Of a stretch of DNA of 64,000 nucleotides, positions 16,835 to 25,891 are shown piece by piece. The notes under the pieces are model-generated. The model was not told where the DNA came from. It searched no databases and was given only the letters and a program-made list of their open reading frames with translations. The first letter of the stretch is position 1; each line of letters opens with the position of its first letter. The position numbers and the translations under genes are program-made. Source of the DNA: Micromonospora_J zhanjiangensis (GTDB taxonomy: Bacteria; Actinomycetota; Actinomycetes; Mycobacteriales; Micromonosporaceae); assembly GCF_042650605.1 (NCBI RefSeq), contig NZ_JBHSBN010000001.1:62001-126000 (forward strand), given 5' to 3'.

Positions 16835-17697
16835 CCGCCGTCGTGCACACCCGCGCCGACCTGGCCGAGGCCCGGGCCGCGATGCCCGGCGCGGTCGCGG
16901 TGGTGATGACGATGGGCGCGCTGCACTCCGGGCACGAGGCCCTGTTGCGGGCCGCCCGGCAGCGGGCCGCGCACCTGGTGGTCACCATCTTCGTCAACCC
17001 GTTGCAGTTCGGCCCGAACGAGGACTTCGACCGCTACCCGCGCACCCTGGAGGCGGATCTGGAGATCTGTCGCCGGGCCGGCGCGGACCTGGTCTTCGCA
17101 CCGGACCGCGACGAGATGTACCCGCGAAGCGAACCGACGGTCCGGGTGGATCCGGGCCCGCTCGGCGAGGACCTGGAGGGCGGCACCCGGCCGGGTTTCT
17201 TCCGCGGGGTGCTGACCGTGGTGCTCAAGTTGCTGAACCTGGTCCAGCCGCGGTACGCGTTCTTCGGCGAGAAGGACTACCAGCAGCTGATCATGGTCCG
17301 GCGGATGGTCCGCGACCTGGATCTGCCGGTGGAGATCGTCGGCGTGCCGACCGTGCGTGAGCCGGACGGGCTGGCGCTGTCCAGTCGCAACCGTTACCTG
17401 TCGCCGACCGAGCGGGCCGCCGCCCGGGCGCTGTCCGCCGCGTTGCGCGCGGGTGCGTCCGCCGCCGCGAGCGGGGCGGACGCGGCCGGCACGCTCGCCG
17501 CCGCGCACAAGGTGTTCGCGGACGCCGCCACTTCGCAGACCCGCCTGGACTACCTGGCGCTCACCGATCCGGATCTCGAACCGGGGCCGCAGGCCGGACC
17601 GGCCCGGCTGCTGGTGGCCGCCTGGATCGGTCGGACCCGACTGATCGACAACCTTCCCGTACATCTGGCCAAGCCGGCCCGACGCGGGCTTGTCTGA
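16831..17697 (+). CDS. panC: Pantothenate synthetase
   Basis: PanC joins pantoate and beta-alanine with ATP to make pantothenate. The 288-residue protein contains VVMTMGALHSGHEALLR (the HxGH nucleotide-binding motif), VTIFVNPLQFGPNEDFDRYP, GFFRGVLTVVLKLLNLVQP, FFGEKDYQQL and ALSSRNRYLSP (the KMSKS-like loop). All catalytic motifs are present. Its ATG overlaps the DUF2520 stop by 4 nt, and panD follows after 17 bp, so DUF2520-panC-panD form one operon. Beta-alanine for this enzyme would come from PanD. Confidence 0.97.
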   Translation: MTAVVHTRADLAEARAAMPGAVAVVMTMGALHSGHEALLRAARQRAAHLVVTIFVNPLQFGPNEDFDRYPRTLEADLEICRRAGADLVFAPDRDEMYPRSEPTVRVDPGPLGEDLEGGTRPGFFRGVLTVVLKLLNLVQPRYAFFGEKDYQQLIMVRRMVRDLDLPVEIVGVPTVREPDGLALSSRNRYLSPTERAAARALSAALRAGASAAASGADAAGTLAAAHKVFADAATSQTRLDYLALTDPDLEPGPQAGPARLLVAAWIGRTRLIDNLPVHLAKPARRGLV

Positions 17698-17714
17698 CCC
17701 GGAGGACCACCCCG

Positions 17715-18146
17715 ATGCTCCGCACCATGCTCAAGTCGAAGATTCACCGGGCCACCGTCACCCAGGCGGATCTGCACTACGTCGGCTCGGTCACCATCGA
17801 CGCGGATCTGCTCGACGCCGCGGACCTGCTGCCCGGTGAGCAGGTGGCGATCGTGGACATCACCAACGGCGCCCGGCTGGAGACGTACGCGATCCCCGGT
17901 GAGCGGGGCAGCGGCGTGATCGGCATCAACGGCGCGGCGGCGCACCTGGTGCACCCGGGGGATCTGGTCATCATCATCTCGTACGCGCAGCTGGAGGACG
18001 CGGTCGCCCGGGAGTACCAGCCCCGGGTGGTCCATGTGGACGCCGACAACCGGATCATCGAGCTGGGCGCCGACCCGGCGGCGGCGGCCCCCGGCATGGT
18101 GGGCGACCCGGTACGGGGTGACCTGACGGCGGCCGGCGCGCACTGA
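17715..18146 (+). CDS. panD: Aspartate 1-decarboxylase
   Basis: PanD decarboxylates L-aspartate to beta-alanine for pantothenate. The proenzyme self-cleaves at Gly24-Ser25 (HYVGSVTID), and Ser25 becomes the pyruvoyl cofactor. The 143-residue protein also has LRTMLKSKIHRATVT at the start, ITNGARLETYAI, GVIGINGAAAHLVHPGD and VIIISYA. An Ala/Gly-rich tail of about 20 residues extends past the usual end. It follows panC by 17 bp with GGAGGACC before the ATG. Confidence 0.97.
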   Translation: MLRTMLKSKIHRATVTQADLHYVGSVTIDADLLDAADLLPGEQVAIVDITNGARLETYAIPGERGSGVIGINGAAAHLVHPGDLVIIISYAQLEDAVAREYQPRVVHVDADNRIIELGADPAAAAPGMVGDPVRGDLTAAGAH

Positions 18147-18232
18147 ACCGGGGCGGTTTCGCCGACCGGTCGGCTGGTCCCGCTGTCGTACCCTGAGAGG
18201 CGTCCGTACCGGCCGATCAGGGGAGGTGCGCC

Positions 18233-19138
18233 ATGCGTCGTTGGTCGACCGTCGTGGCCGTCGCCGGTGCGGCCGTCCTGTTGCTGACCGGCTGCGGCGC
18301 ACCGGCCGGGGTGGACCGGGACCTGACCGACGACTGGGCCGCGCTGACCGAACCCAAGGCGTTCACCCCACCGACGGGAGTCTGCCAGAGCGGCGAGTTC
18401 GCCGAGACCGCCTACCTGTCGGCGTTCGACCCGGTCGACTGCGCGTCGCCGCACATGACCGAGACCGTCCACGTGGGTACGTTCACCGCCGCGGCGGCCA
18501 CCCGGCAGACCCCGCCCCCGCCGGGCTCCGCGGAGTACCGCACCGCCTACCGCGAGTGCGACGCCAGGGCCAGCGGGTACGTGGGCGCCGACTGGCGGTC
18601 CGGCCGGCTCTGGCTCGGCGTCGCGTTGCCGTCCACCCAGGCCTGGGCGGGCGGCTCGCGTTGGTTCCGCTGCGACCTGGTCGAACTGACCACCGTCGAG
18701 GACGAGGGCAATCCGACCACCCGCACCGGCAGCCTCCGCGGCGGCCTGAAGACCGGCTCCCCGCTCGCCCTGCGCTGCTACGCCGTCAAGCTCGACAGCA
18801 AGAAACGCATCGACAAAATGCCGGCCGCCGAGTGCACGAAGACGCACAACGGCGAGTTCACCGGGGTCTGGACGGCACCGGAGGGCAACTACCCGACCAG
18901 GGACGCCGACTGGGTCCGGTTCTACGCCGAGTGTCGCAACGTCGTGGCGAAGTACGTCAACGCCCCGGCCGACGCCAACATGCGGTTCCGGACCGGCGTG
19001 GTGGCGCTGCCCGGCACGCCGGACGACTGGAAGGCCGGGAACCGGGGCGTGCGCTGCTACCTCTGGATCAGCAACCGCAACCTGACCGCGTCGCTGAAGG
19101 GCGCCGGAGTGGCCGCGCTGCCGATCCAGTTCGAGTAG
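18233..19138 (+). CDS. Septum-formation-family lipoprotein
   Basis: The 301-residue protein has a lipobox LLTGC (Cys21) and lies outside the membrane. Two similar halves each carry conserved Cys and His in patterns such as CQSGEFAETAY...DCASPHMTETVHVG and AAECTKTHNGEFTGVWTAP, followed by CDARASGYVG or CRNVVAKYVN. This tandem layout matches the actinobacterial septum-formation domain family (PF13845 type), whose exact role is unclear. GGGGAGGTGCGCC precedes the ATG. It is inserted between panD and nadB and is not obviously linked to cofactor synthesis. Confidence 0.75.
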   Translation: MRRWSTVVAVAGAAVLLLTGCGAPAGVDRDLTDDWAALTEPKAFTPPTGVCQSGEFAETAYLSAFDPVDCASPHMTETVHVGTFTAAAATRQTPPPPGSAEYRTAYRECDARASGYVGADWRSGRLWLGVALPSTQAWAGGSRWFRCDLVELTTVEDEGNPTTRTGSLRGGLKTGSPLALRCYAVKLDSKKRIDKMPAAECTKTHNGEFTGVWTAPEGNYPTRDADWVRFYAECRNVVAKYVNAPADANMRFRTGVVALPGTPDDWKAGNRGVRCYLWISNRNLTASLKGAGVAALPIQFE

Positions 19139-19297
19139 GCACCCGCAAGGCGGCCGGCTCCTGCCACCGCCCGGCTCCTCCCACCGTCTGGTCCCGGACA
19201 CCGCCCGGTCCCGGACACCGGGGCAGGAAATGCGCTCTGGCCCACTCGGTTCGCCCCCGCGCGCCCGTGCGTCCCCGGGGCGCGGTTGACTGTCCCC

Positions 19298-20995
19298 ATG
19301 CACCTGCCCACCGTTGACCTGCCGGCGCTGCCCACCCTGCTCGCCGCGCCGCCACCCGGCTGGGTGGAGACCACCGACGTCATCGTCGTCGGGTCGGGCA
19401 TCGCCGGGCTCACCGCCGCGCTCAACCTGCGGCAGACCGGACTGCACGTCACCGTGGTGACCAAGGTCAACATCGACGACGGCTCGACCCGTTGGGCGCA
19501 GGGCGGCATCGCCGCCGTACTGGATCCGCTGGACACCCCGGCGGCGCACGCCTCGGACACGGAACTGGCCGGGGTGGGCCTGTGCGACCCGGCGGCGGTG
19601 CGGGTGCTGGTCGAGGAGGGGCCGACCCGGCTGCGGGAGTTGATCCGGGCCGGGGCCGAGTTCGACCGCAATCCGGACGGCTCCCTGATGCTGACCCGCG
19701 AGGGCGGGCACCGGGCCGACCGGATCGTGCACGCCGGCGGCGACGCCACCGGCGCCGAGGTGCAGCGGGCGCTGCACGCCGCGGTGTCCCGCGACCCGTG
19801 GATCCGGCTGGTCGAGCACGCCCTGGTGCTGGACCTGCTGCGCGCGCCGGCCGACGGTGACGCCCCGGGCCGGGCCTGCGGGATCACCCTGCACGTGCTC
19901 GGCGAGGGCAGCGAGGACGGGGTCGGCGCGATCCTGGGCCGCGCGGTGGTGCTGGCCACCGGCGGGATGGGGCAGATCTACGCGGCCACCACGAACCCCG
20001 CCGTCTCCACCGGGGACGGGGTGGCGCTCGCCCTGCGGGCCGGCGCGGCGGTCACCGACCTGGAGTTCGTCCAGTTCCACCCGACCGCGCTGGTGGTCGG
20101 GGCCGGCGGGGTCGGCGACCCGGCCGGCGAGGCGCGGGCCCGGCAGCCGCTGGTGTCGGAGGCGCTCCGCGGCGAGGGCGCGTACCTGGTCGACGCGGAC
20201 GGCAAGCGGTTCATGGTCGGCCAGCACGAACTGGCCGAGCTGGCGCCGCGCGACGTGGTGGCCAAGGGGATCCACCGGGTGCTGCTGGCCACCGGGGCGG
20301 ACCACGTCTTCCTGGACGCCCGGCACCTCGGCGGGGAGTTCCTGGCCCGCCGGTTCCCGACCATCGTGGCGTCCTGCCTGGCCGTCGGCGTGGACCCGGC
20401 CACCGACCTGATCCCGGTCGCCCCGGCCGCCCACTACGCCTCCGGCGGGGTCCGTACCGACCTGGCCGGTCGTACCTCGATCCCGGGCCTGTACGCCTGC
20501 GGCGAGGTCGCCTGCACGGGCGTGCACGGCGCGAACCGGCTGGCCAGCAACTCGCTGCTGGAGGGGCTGGTGTTCGCCCGCCGGATCGCCGAGGACATCG
20601 CCCGCGAGCTGCCGGAGCAGGCCGAACCCGCGCCGGACGGCGCGTGGCGGGGCGGCGCCGGCTGGGTGCTGGACCCGGCCGCCCGGCCGGCGTTGGCCCG
20701 GTCGATGAGCCGGGGCGCCGGGGTGCTCCGGTCCGCCGCGTCGTTGCGCGCCACCGCCGCCGAACTCGTCGGGCTCGGCGCCGGACGGGTCGCCCCGCGC
20801 ACCGCGAGCTGGGAGGCGACCAACCTGCTCACCGTGGCGACGGCGCTGGTCGGCGCGGCATACGCCCGGCAGGAGACCAGGGGCTGCCACTGGCGGGAGG
20901 ACTTCCCGACCGCGGTCGACGAGTGGCGCGGCCATCTCGTCGCCGCCGTCGGCGCCGACGGAGAACTGCGCCACACCTGGGAGGTAACACGGTGA
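19298..20995 (+). CDS. nadB: L-aspartate oxidase
   Basis: NadB oxidises L-aspartate to iminoaspartate with FAD, the first step of de novo NAD synthesis. The 565-residue protein has the FAD dinucleotide motif VVGSGIAGLTAAL (residues 30-42), STRWAQGGIAA, EGGHRADRIVHAGGDATG, EFVQFHPTAL, APAAHYASGGVRTDL and GANRLASNSLLEGLVF. All are NadB signatures. The ATG at 19298 was preferred over an in-frame TTG at 19286. GTGA overlap with nadC shows coupling. NadA, the quinolinate synthase, is not in the window. Confidence 0.96.
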   Translation: MHLPTVDLPALPTLLAAPPPGWVETTDVIVVGSGIAGLTAALNLRQTGLHVTVVTKVNIDDGSTRWAQGGIAAVLDPLDTPAAHASDTELAGVGLCDPAAVRVLVEEGPTRLRELIRAGAEFDRNPDGSLMLTREGGHRADRIVHAGGDATGAEVQRALHAAVSRDPWIRLVEHALVLDLLRAPADGDAPGRACGITLHVLGEGSEDGVGAILGRAVVLATGGMGQIYAATTNPAVSTGDGVALALRAGAAVTDLEFVQFHPTALVVGAGGVGDPAGEARARQPLVSEALRGEGAYLVDADGKRFMVGQHELAELAPRDVVAKGIHRVLLATGADHVFLDARHLGGEFLARRFPTIVASCLAVGVDPATDLIPVAPAAHYASGGVRTDLAGRTSIPGLYACGEVACTGVHGANRLASNSLLEGLVFARRIAEDIARELPEQAEPAPDGAWRGGAGWVLDPAARPALARSMSRGAGVLRSAASLRATAAELVGLGAGRVAPRTASWEATNLLTVATALVGAAYARQETRGCHWREDFPTAVDEWRGHLVAAVGADGELRHTWEVTR

Positions 20996-22005
20996 ACCCT
21001 GTCCAACCCGATTCGGGCGGCCCGTCGACGCCGCCTCCGCACTCCACCGGCACCGGCAGGGAAACCGGGACCGGCACCGGCACCGGCACCGGGCCGGAAG
21101 TGCCGTTGTCCCCGTCCGGCGTTGCCGCGCTCCGGGCCGTCGGGCTCGACCCGGTGATCGTCGAGAAGATCGTCCGGGAGGCGTTGGCGGAGGATCTCGG
21201 GCCGGACCGGATCGACGTCACCAGCGTCGCGACGATCCCGGCCGAGCAGACCGACACCGCCGAGCTGGTCGCCCGGGCCGACGGCGTGGTCGCCGGGCTG
21301 GCGGTGGCCGGTGCGGTCTTCGAGACGGTGGGTCGGTGGACCGCGGCCGGTCATACGGTCGAGGTCACGCCGCTGGTCGCGGACGGCGACCGGGTGGTCC
21401 GCGGTGACGCGCTGGCGAGGGTGACCGGTCCGACCCGGGTGCTGCTCACCGCCGAGCGGACCGCGCTCAACCTGCTGAGTCGGATGTCCGGGGTGGCCAC
21501 CCACACCCGCGCCTGGGCCGACGCGCTGGCCGGCGGCAAGGCGACCGTGCTGGACACCCGGAAGACCACGCCGGGCCTGCGGGTCCTGGAGAAGTACGCG
21601 GTCCGGGCCGGCGGCGGCACGAACAAGCGGATGGGCCTGTTCGACGTCGCGATGATCAAGGACAACCACAAGCTGGCGGCGGGTGGCATCGCCGCCGCCT
21701 ACCGGCGGGTCCGGTCCGCCTTCCCGGACGTGCCGGTGCAGGTCGAGATCACCACCCTGGCCGAGGCGGTCGAGGCCGTCGAGGCGGGCGCCGACTTCCT
21801 GCTCTGTGACAACATGACGCCGGACGCGCTGCGTGCGGTGGTGGCCGAGGTGGGCGACCGGGCCGAGCTGGAGGCGACCGGCCGGCTCACCCTGGACACC
21901 GTCGCCGGGTACGCCACGACCGGGGTCGACTATCTGTCGGTGGGGGCGCTCACCCACAGCTCGCCTATCTTGGACATCGCACTCGACCTCCGGCCCCGGG
22001 ACTGA
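20992..22005 (+). CDS. nadC: Nicotinate-nucleotide pyrophosphorylase (quinolinate phosphoribosyltransferase)
   Basis: NadC condenses quinolinate with PRPP to give nicotinate mononucleotide. The 337-residue protein has the core REALAEDLGPDRIDVTS, ALNLLSRMSGVATHT, LDTRKTTPGLRVLEKYAVR, GGGTNKRMGLFDVAMIKDNH and VDYLSVGALTHSSPILDIAL. It starts with GTG overlapping the nadB stop by 4 nt. An extra N-terminal tail of about 35 residues is Pro/Ser-rich, then a Thr-Gly run (residues 25-34) coded by a short tandem repeat at about 21062-21093. The tail is not part of the usual fold. Confidence 0.96.
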   Translation: MNPVQPDSGGPSTPPPHSTGTGRETGTGTGTGTGPEVPLSPSGVAALRAVGLDPVIVEKIVREALAEDLGPDRIDVTSVATIPAEQTDTAELVARADGVVAGLAVAGAVFETVGRWTAAGHTVEVTPLVADGDRVVRGDALARVTGPTRVLLTAERTALNLLSRMSGVATHTRAWADALAGGKATVLDTRKTTPGLRVLEKYAVRAGGGTNKRMGLFDVAMIKDNHKLAAGGIAAAYRRVRSAFPDVPVQVEITTLAEAVEAVEAGADFLLCDNMTPDALRAVVAEVGDRAELEATGRLTLDTVAGYATTGVDYLSVGALTHSSPILDIALDLRPRD

Positions 22006-22008
22006 CGC

Positions 22009-22767
22009 ATGCTGCTGTGCATCGACATCGGTAACACCAACACGGTGTTGGCCACCTTCGAGGGCGACAAGCTGGTCCACTCCTGGCGGATCAAGACCGA
22101 CGCCCGGTCGACCGCCGACGAACTCGGCCTCAAGTTCCGTGGTCTGTTGACCGACGACGCGGTGGAGATCACCGGCGTGGCCGCCTGCTCGACCGTGCCG
22201 GCCGCGCTGCGTTCGCTGCGGACCATGCTGGCCCGCTACTACGCCGAGACGCCGAGCGTGATCGTCGAGCCGGGGGTGAAGACGGGCGTCCAGTTGGCCA
22301 TCGACAACCCCAAGGAGGTCGGCTCCGACCGGGTGGTCAACACGCTGGCCGCGTACACCCTCTACGGCGGGCCGTCGGTGGTGGTCGACTTCGGTACGAC
22401 CACCAACTTCGACGTGATCAGCGGCCGGGGTGAGTTCCTCGGTGGCGCCTTCGCCCCGGGCATCGAGATCTCCTTCGACGCGCTCGCCGCCCGGGCCGCC
22501 CAGCTGCGCAAGGTCGAGCCGACCCGGCCGCGGTCGGTGATCGGCAAGAACACCGTGGAGTGTCTGCAGTCCGGCATGTACTTCGGGTTCGCCGGTCAGG
22601 TGGACCGGATCGTCGAGCGGATGGTCGAGGAGTTGGGCGGCCTGCGGGCGGTGATCGCCACCGGTGGCCTGGCTCCGTTGGTGATCGGCGAGTGCCGGAC
22701 GATCACCCACCACGAGCCGATGATCACGTTGATCGGGCTGCGGATGGTCTACGAGCGCAACATCTGA
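22009..22767 (+). CDS. coaX: Type III pantothenate kinase
   Basis: CoaX phosphorylates pantothenate, the first committed step to coenzyme A. The 252-residue ASKHA-fold protein opens with MLLCIDIGNTNTVLATF (phosphate-1 motif). It contains EPGVKTGVQLAIDNPKEVGSDR, VVVDFGTTTNFDVI (second phosphate motif) and GGAFAPGIEIS, all diagnostic for type III kinases. It begins 3 bp after nadC, so NAD and CoA genes share one transcript. The pathway continues the pantothenate made by PanC and PanD upstream. Confidence 0.96.
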   Translation: MLLCIDIGNTNTVLATFEGDKLVHSWRIKTDARSTADELGLKFRGLLTDDAVEITGVAACSTVPAALRSLRTMLARYYAETPSVIVEPGVKTGVQLAIDNPKEVGSDRVVNTLAAYTLYGGPSVVVDFGTTTNFDVISGRGEFLGGAFAPGIEISFDALAARAAQLRKVEPTRPRSVIGKNTVECLQSGMYFGFAGQVDRIVERMVEELGGLRAVIATGGLAPLVIGECRTITHHEPMITLIGLRMVYERNI

Positions 22768-22817
22768 CCCCGGACGCGCCGGGCCCGTACCGCCGCCGGG
22801 GTCGGCCGCCGCGGGAC

Positions 22818-23558
22818 TCAGCGTCGCCGGGCCCGGAAGACGAACGTCCGGTACGGCAGCTCGACGGTCTGCCGTCCGGTCAGATCGGGATGGCCGGCGA
22901 ACAATTCCCACAGCTCCCGGTCGACCCGGTCCCGTTGCCGTCGCTCGGCGGTCAGGTAGTACGACCGGGTGTGGACCAGTTCGATCACCTGCTCCGGGGC
23001 CAGGGCGGTGCGGTGGCCGAACTCGCCCAGCTCGATCGCGTCGAAGGCCGGGCCGAAGTCGGTGAGCTTCCCGACCAGGGTGTCCGCGCTGTCGCCCAGG
23101 TGGGCGATCCGACCCAGCTCGACCACCCAGTCGACGCGGTCGTCCCGCATGTTCCAGATCGGAGCGAAGGTCCCCGCCGGGCGCAGCACCCGGGCCACCT
23201 CGGCGTGCGCCCGCTCCTTGTCGAACCAGTGGTACGCCTGCCCGACCAGTACCGCGTCCGCGTCGCCGTCCGGCAGCGGTATCGACTCGGCACTGCCGGC
23301 CAGGGCGGTGCTGCCCGGGGTGCCGGCGGCCAACTGTGCCCGCATGCCCGGATCCGGCTCCACCGGCACGACGTGGTGTCCCTGGGCGAGGATTTCCCGG
23401 GAGAGGATGCCGGTGCCCGCGCCGAGGTCCACCACCCGGGCGGCGGGCCGGGTGAGGTCCAGCGCCCAGCGCACCGCCTCCCGCGGATAGCGCGGGCGGA
23501 ACCGGTCGTAGGCGGCGGCGGCGGACCCGAAGGACAGGGCGGGAGTGGGTTCGGTCAT
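22818..23558 (-). CDS. Class I SAM-dependent methyltransferase
   Basis: The 246-residue protein has a Methyltransf_11-like core: YDRFRPRYPREAV, the glycine-rich motif RVVDLGAGTGILSREI, acidic motif II VVPVEPDPGMRAQL, then DAVLVGQAYHWFDKERAHAE and VLRPAGTFAPIWN. The phrase QAYHWFD is frequent in this subgroup. The substrate is unknown. It converges with coaX (50 bp between stops) and diverges from lysS (91 bp). A TAACCT box 7 nt upstream of the ATG, on the minus strand, suggests a leaderless transcript. Confidence 0.85.
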   Translation of the reverse strand: MTEPTPALSFGSAAAAYDRFRPRYPREAVRWALDLTRPAARVVDLGAGTGILSREILAQGHHVVPVEPDPGMRAQLAAGTPGSTALAGSAESIPLPDGDADAVLVGQAYHWFDKERAHAEVARVLRPAGTFAPIWNMRDDRVDWVVELGRIAHLGDSADTLVGKLTDFGPAFDAIELGEFGHRTALAPEQVIELVHTRSYYLTAERRQRDRVDRELWELFAGHPDLTGRQTVELPYRTFVFRARRR

Positions 23559-23649
23559 GGCGGGCAGGTTATCGGCTAACGGTCGACTGGGCGCTTGAGT
23601 ACGCTCGTGGCCTGACCCCGCCCGATATCTCCTTCTGAGGAAGCGTGCC

Positions 23650-25158
23650 GTGACCGAGCAGAACGCCGTACCAGCCGACCCCGCTGACGATCTTCCGGAG
23701 CAGATGCGGGTCCGCCGGGAGAAGCGGGACCGGATGCTCGCGGAGGGAATCGAGCCGTACCCGGTGGGCTACCCGCGTACCGCCACGCTGGCCGAGATCC
23801 GGACCCGGTACGCCGATTTGCCCACGGACACCGCGACCGGGGACGTCGAGGCGGTGACGGGACGGGTGATCTTCCTCCGGAACACCGGCAAGCTCTGCTT
23901 CGCCACCCTGCGGGACGGTGACGGCACCGAGTTGCAGGCGATGCTCTCCCTGGACAAGGTCGGCCGGGAGCGGCTCGACGAGTGGAAGCGGCAGATCGAC
24001 CTGGGCGACCATGTCGGAGTGACCGGCGAGGTGATCACGAGCCGCCGGGGCGAGCTGTCGGTGCTGGCGAATTCCTGGACGCTGACCGCCAAGGCGTTGC
24101 GGCCGCTCCCGGTGGCGCACAAGCCGCTCAGCGAGGAGGCCCGGGTCCGCCAGCGGTACGTCGACCTGATCGTCCGGCCGCTGGCCCGGCAGACGGTACG
24201 CGACCGGGCGACGGTGGTGCGCAGTCTGCGGGATTCGCTGCACGCGCGGAGTTTCCTCGAAGTCGAAACGCCGATGTTGCAGTTGCTGCACGGCGGCGCC
24301 GCGGCCCGCCCATTCGTGACGCACAGCAATGCGCTGGACACCGATCTGTATCTGCGAATCGCGCCCGAGCTTTATCTCAAGCGGGCCGTCGTGGGCGGGA
24401 TCGACCGGGTCTTCGAGATCAACCGTAACTTCCGCAATGAGGGTGTCGACTCGTCGCACTCGCCGGAGTTCGCCATGCTGGAGACGTACGAGGCGTACGG
24501 CGACTACGACACGATGGCCGCGCTGACCCGGGAGTTGGTGCAGAACGCGGCCGAGGCGGTCAGCGGCTCGCACGTGGTGACGCACGCCGACGGCACCGAG
24601 TTCGACCTGGGTGGCGAGTGGAGTTCGGTGACGCTCTTCGGCTCCCTTTCCGAGGCCCTCGGTGACGAGGTCACCGTGCGGACCGATCGGGCCCGGCTGG
24701 TGCAGTACGCCGAGAAGGTGGGCCTGTCGGTCGACCCGAAGTGGGGGCCGGGCAAGCTCGCCGAGGAACTCTTCGAGGAACTCGTCGTGCCGGGCCTGCA
24801 ACAGCCGACCTTCGTCCGGGACTACCCCGAGGAGACCAGCCCGCTTACCCGGGCGCACCGCTCCGAGCCGGGGCTGGCCGAGAAATGGGACCTGTACGTC
24901 CGCGGATTCGAACTGGGAACGGCCTACTCGGAGTTGGTCGATCCGGTGGTGCAGCGGGACCGGTTGCTGGCCCAGGCCCGGTTGGCGGCCCGGGGGGACG
25001 ACGAGGCCATGCTCCTGGACGAGGACTTCCTGCGCGCCATGGAGTACGGAATGCCCCCGGCCGGCGGCATGGGAATGGGAATCGACCGGCTGCTGATGGC
25101 GCTGACCGGGCTCGGAATTCGGGAAACGATCCTCTTCCCGTTGGTGCGCGCGGAGTAG
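23650..25158 (+). CDS. lysS: Lysyl-tRNA synthetase, class II
   Basis: LysS charges tRNA-Lys. The 502-residue protein has an N-terminal OB-fold anticodon domain (VEAVTGRVIFLRNTGKLCFA; about residues 60-165). The class II core has motif 1 around LEVETPMLQ, motif 2 FEINRNFRNEGVDSSHSPEF and motif 3 MGMGIDRLLMALTG at the C-terminal end. The start is GTG at 23650. TSPLTRAHRSEPGLAEKWDLY is close to the usual SPLA region. It precedes lsr2 and clpC, as in many actinobacteria. Confidence 0.97.
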   Translation: MTEQNAVPADPADDLPEQMRVRREKRDRMLAEGIEPYPVGYPRTATLAEIRTRYADLPTDTATGDVEAVTGRVIFLRNTGKLCFATLRDGDGTELQAMLSLDKVGRERLDEWKRQIDLGDHVGVTGEVITSRRGELSVLANSWTLTAKALRPLPVAHKPLSEEARVRQRYVDLIVRPLARQTVRDRATVVRSLRDSLHARSFLEVETPMLQLLHGGAAARPFVTHSNALDTDLYLRIAPELYLKRAVVGGIDRVFEINRNFRNEGVDSSHSPEFAMLETYEAYGDYDTMAALTRELVQNAAEAVSGSHVVTHADGTEFDLGGEWSSVTLFGSLSEALGDEVTVRTDRARLVQYAEKVGLSVDPKWGPGKLAEELFEELVVPGLQQPTFVRDYPEETSPLTRAHRSEPGLAEKWDLYVRGFELGTAYSELVDPVVQRDRLLAQARLAARGDDEAMLLDEDFLRAMEYGMPPAGGMGMGIDRLLMALTGLGIRETILFPLVRAE

Positions 25159-25194
25159 TCGTCCGGCTCTTGCTGAGTTAGTTTCCGGGTCCTA

Positions 25195-25225
25195 TTGACG
25201 CCGGAAGCATCGTGCGGGCTATTGT
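25195..25225 (+). promoter_or_regulatory. Candidate lsr2 promoter
   Basis: A -35-like TTGACG (25195-25200) and a -10-like TATTGT (25220-25225) are 19 bp apart, 45 bp before the lsr2 start. The spacing is long and the call is tentative, but this stretch is noticeably AT-richer than its surroundings. Confidence 0.4.
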
Positions 25226-25269
25226 TCTCTTGTTTAACGGGAGCAGCCCGCTGGAAAGGACTATGGCAC

Positions 25270-25620
25270 GTGGCCAAGCAGATCATTCACAAGCTGGTCG
25301 ATGACCTGGACGGCGGCGACGCCGACGAGACGGTCAAGTTCGCGCTCGACGGCGTTCAGTACGAGATCGACCTCTCGAAGAAGAACGCCAGCAAATTGCG
25401 TGACCTTTTCGCGCCGTACGTGGCGGCCGGATCCAAGGTGGGTCGCGGCGGTGTGGTCGTCGGCGGTCGCGCGGCCCGGGGCCGGGGCGGGGCCACGGCC
25501 GACCGGGAACAGAACAAGGCGATCCGTGCCTGGGCCAAGAAGGAAGGTCGGGACATCTCGGATCGTGGACGCATCCCGCAGGAGATCGTCGACGAATACC
25601 ACGCCAAGGCCGGCCGCTGA
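25270..25620 (+). CDS. lsr2: Lsr2 nucleoid-associated protein
   Basis: Lsr2 is the actinobacterial H-NS analogue that bridges and silences AT-rich, often foreign, DNA. The 116-residue protein has the N-terminal oligomerisation domain (DETVKFALDGVQYEIDLSKK, residues 18-37) and a Gly/Arg linker. The C-terminal DNA-binding domain ends in IRAWAKKEGRDISDRGRIPQ, with the minor-groove RGR motif intact. Start GTG at 25270 has GGAAAGGA about 10 nt upstream. It stands between lysS and clpC, and a hairpin follows the stop. Confidence 0.96.
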   Translation: MAKQIIHKLVDDLDGGDADETVKFALDGVQYEIDLSKKNASKLRDLFAPYVAAGSKVGRGGVVVGGRAARGRGGATADREQNKAIRAWAKKEGRDISDRGRIPQEIVDEYHAKAGR

Positions 25621-25633
25621 TCGACGACGAACC

Positions 25634-25658
25634 CCGACCGGCGGTGGCGCCGGGTCGG
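25634..25658 (+). terminator. Hairpin terminator after lsr2
   Basis: CCGACC (25634-25639) pairs with GGTCGG (25653-25658), extended by an inner GGCG/CGCC stem with one bulged base. It begins 14 bp after the lsr2 stop and lacks a T-tract. Confidence 0.55.
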
Positions 25659-25827
25659 TGAGCGATGCTCGCCGGCCCGGCGCTGCGTCGTTTGCGGGGT
25701 CGGAAGTGACCTCTCGTCCGATTTACGGTTGATTGTCGCCTCCGGGCGCCGGTGGCCGGGCTGCCCGACCGGCGGATCCGGCCGGCGAAAGTTCGTCGAT
25801 CCGGGAACTGACCAGGTGCTTTCCGCG

Positions 25828-25891
25828 TTGTCCACACCAGTGGACGAAGTTGTCCACAGCCTGTGGACGCGCCCGGGTGTGTCGGTGGACG
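25828..25891. promoter_or_regulatory. Cluster of DnaA-box-like sequences upstream of clpC
   Basis: Two exact TTGTCCACA copies, the actinobacterial DnaA-box consensus, lie at 25828-25836 and 25850-25858, same orientation, 22 bp apart. Near-matches in the opposite orientation flank them: AGTGGACGA (25839-25847), TGTGGACGC (25862-25870) and GGTGGACGA (about 25883-25891). The cluster is not next to dnaA or another recognisable origin gene. Confidence 0.55.

Noticed and set aside
18161..18174. GCCGACCGGTCGGC palindrome after panD
   Set aside because: Short self-complementary GC strings arise by chance at this base composition. It might be a weak terminator, but there is no further support.
17777..20974. 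A minus-strand open frame of 1065 codons
   Set aside because: It is a shadow of panD, the lipoprotein gene and nadB. The translation is repetitive Arg/Gly/His/Gln-rich and matches no fold, while the plus strand holds well-recognised enzymes.
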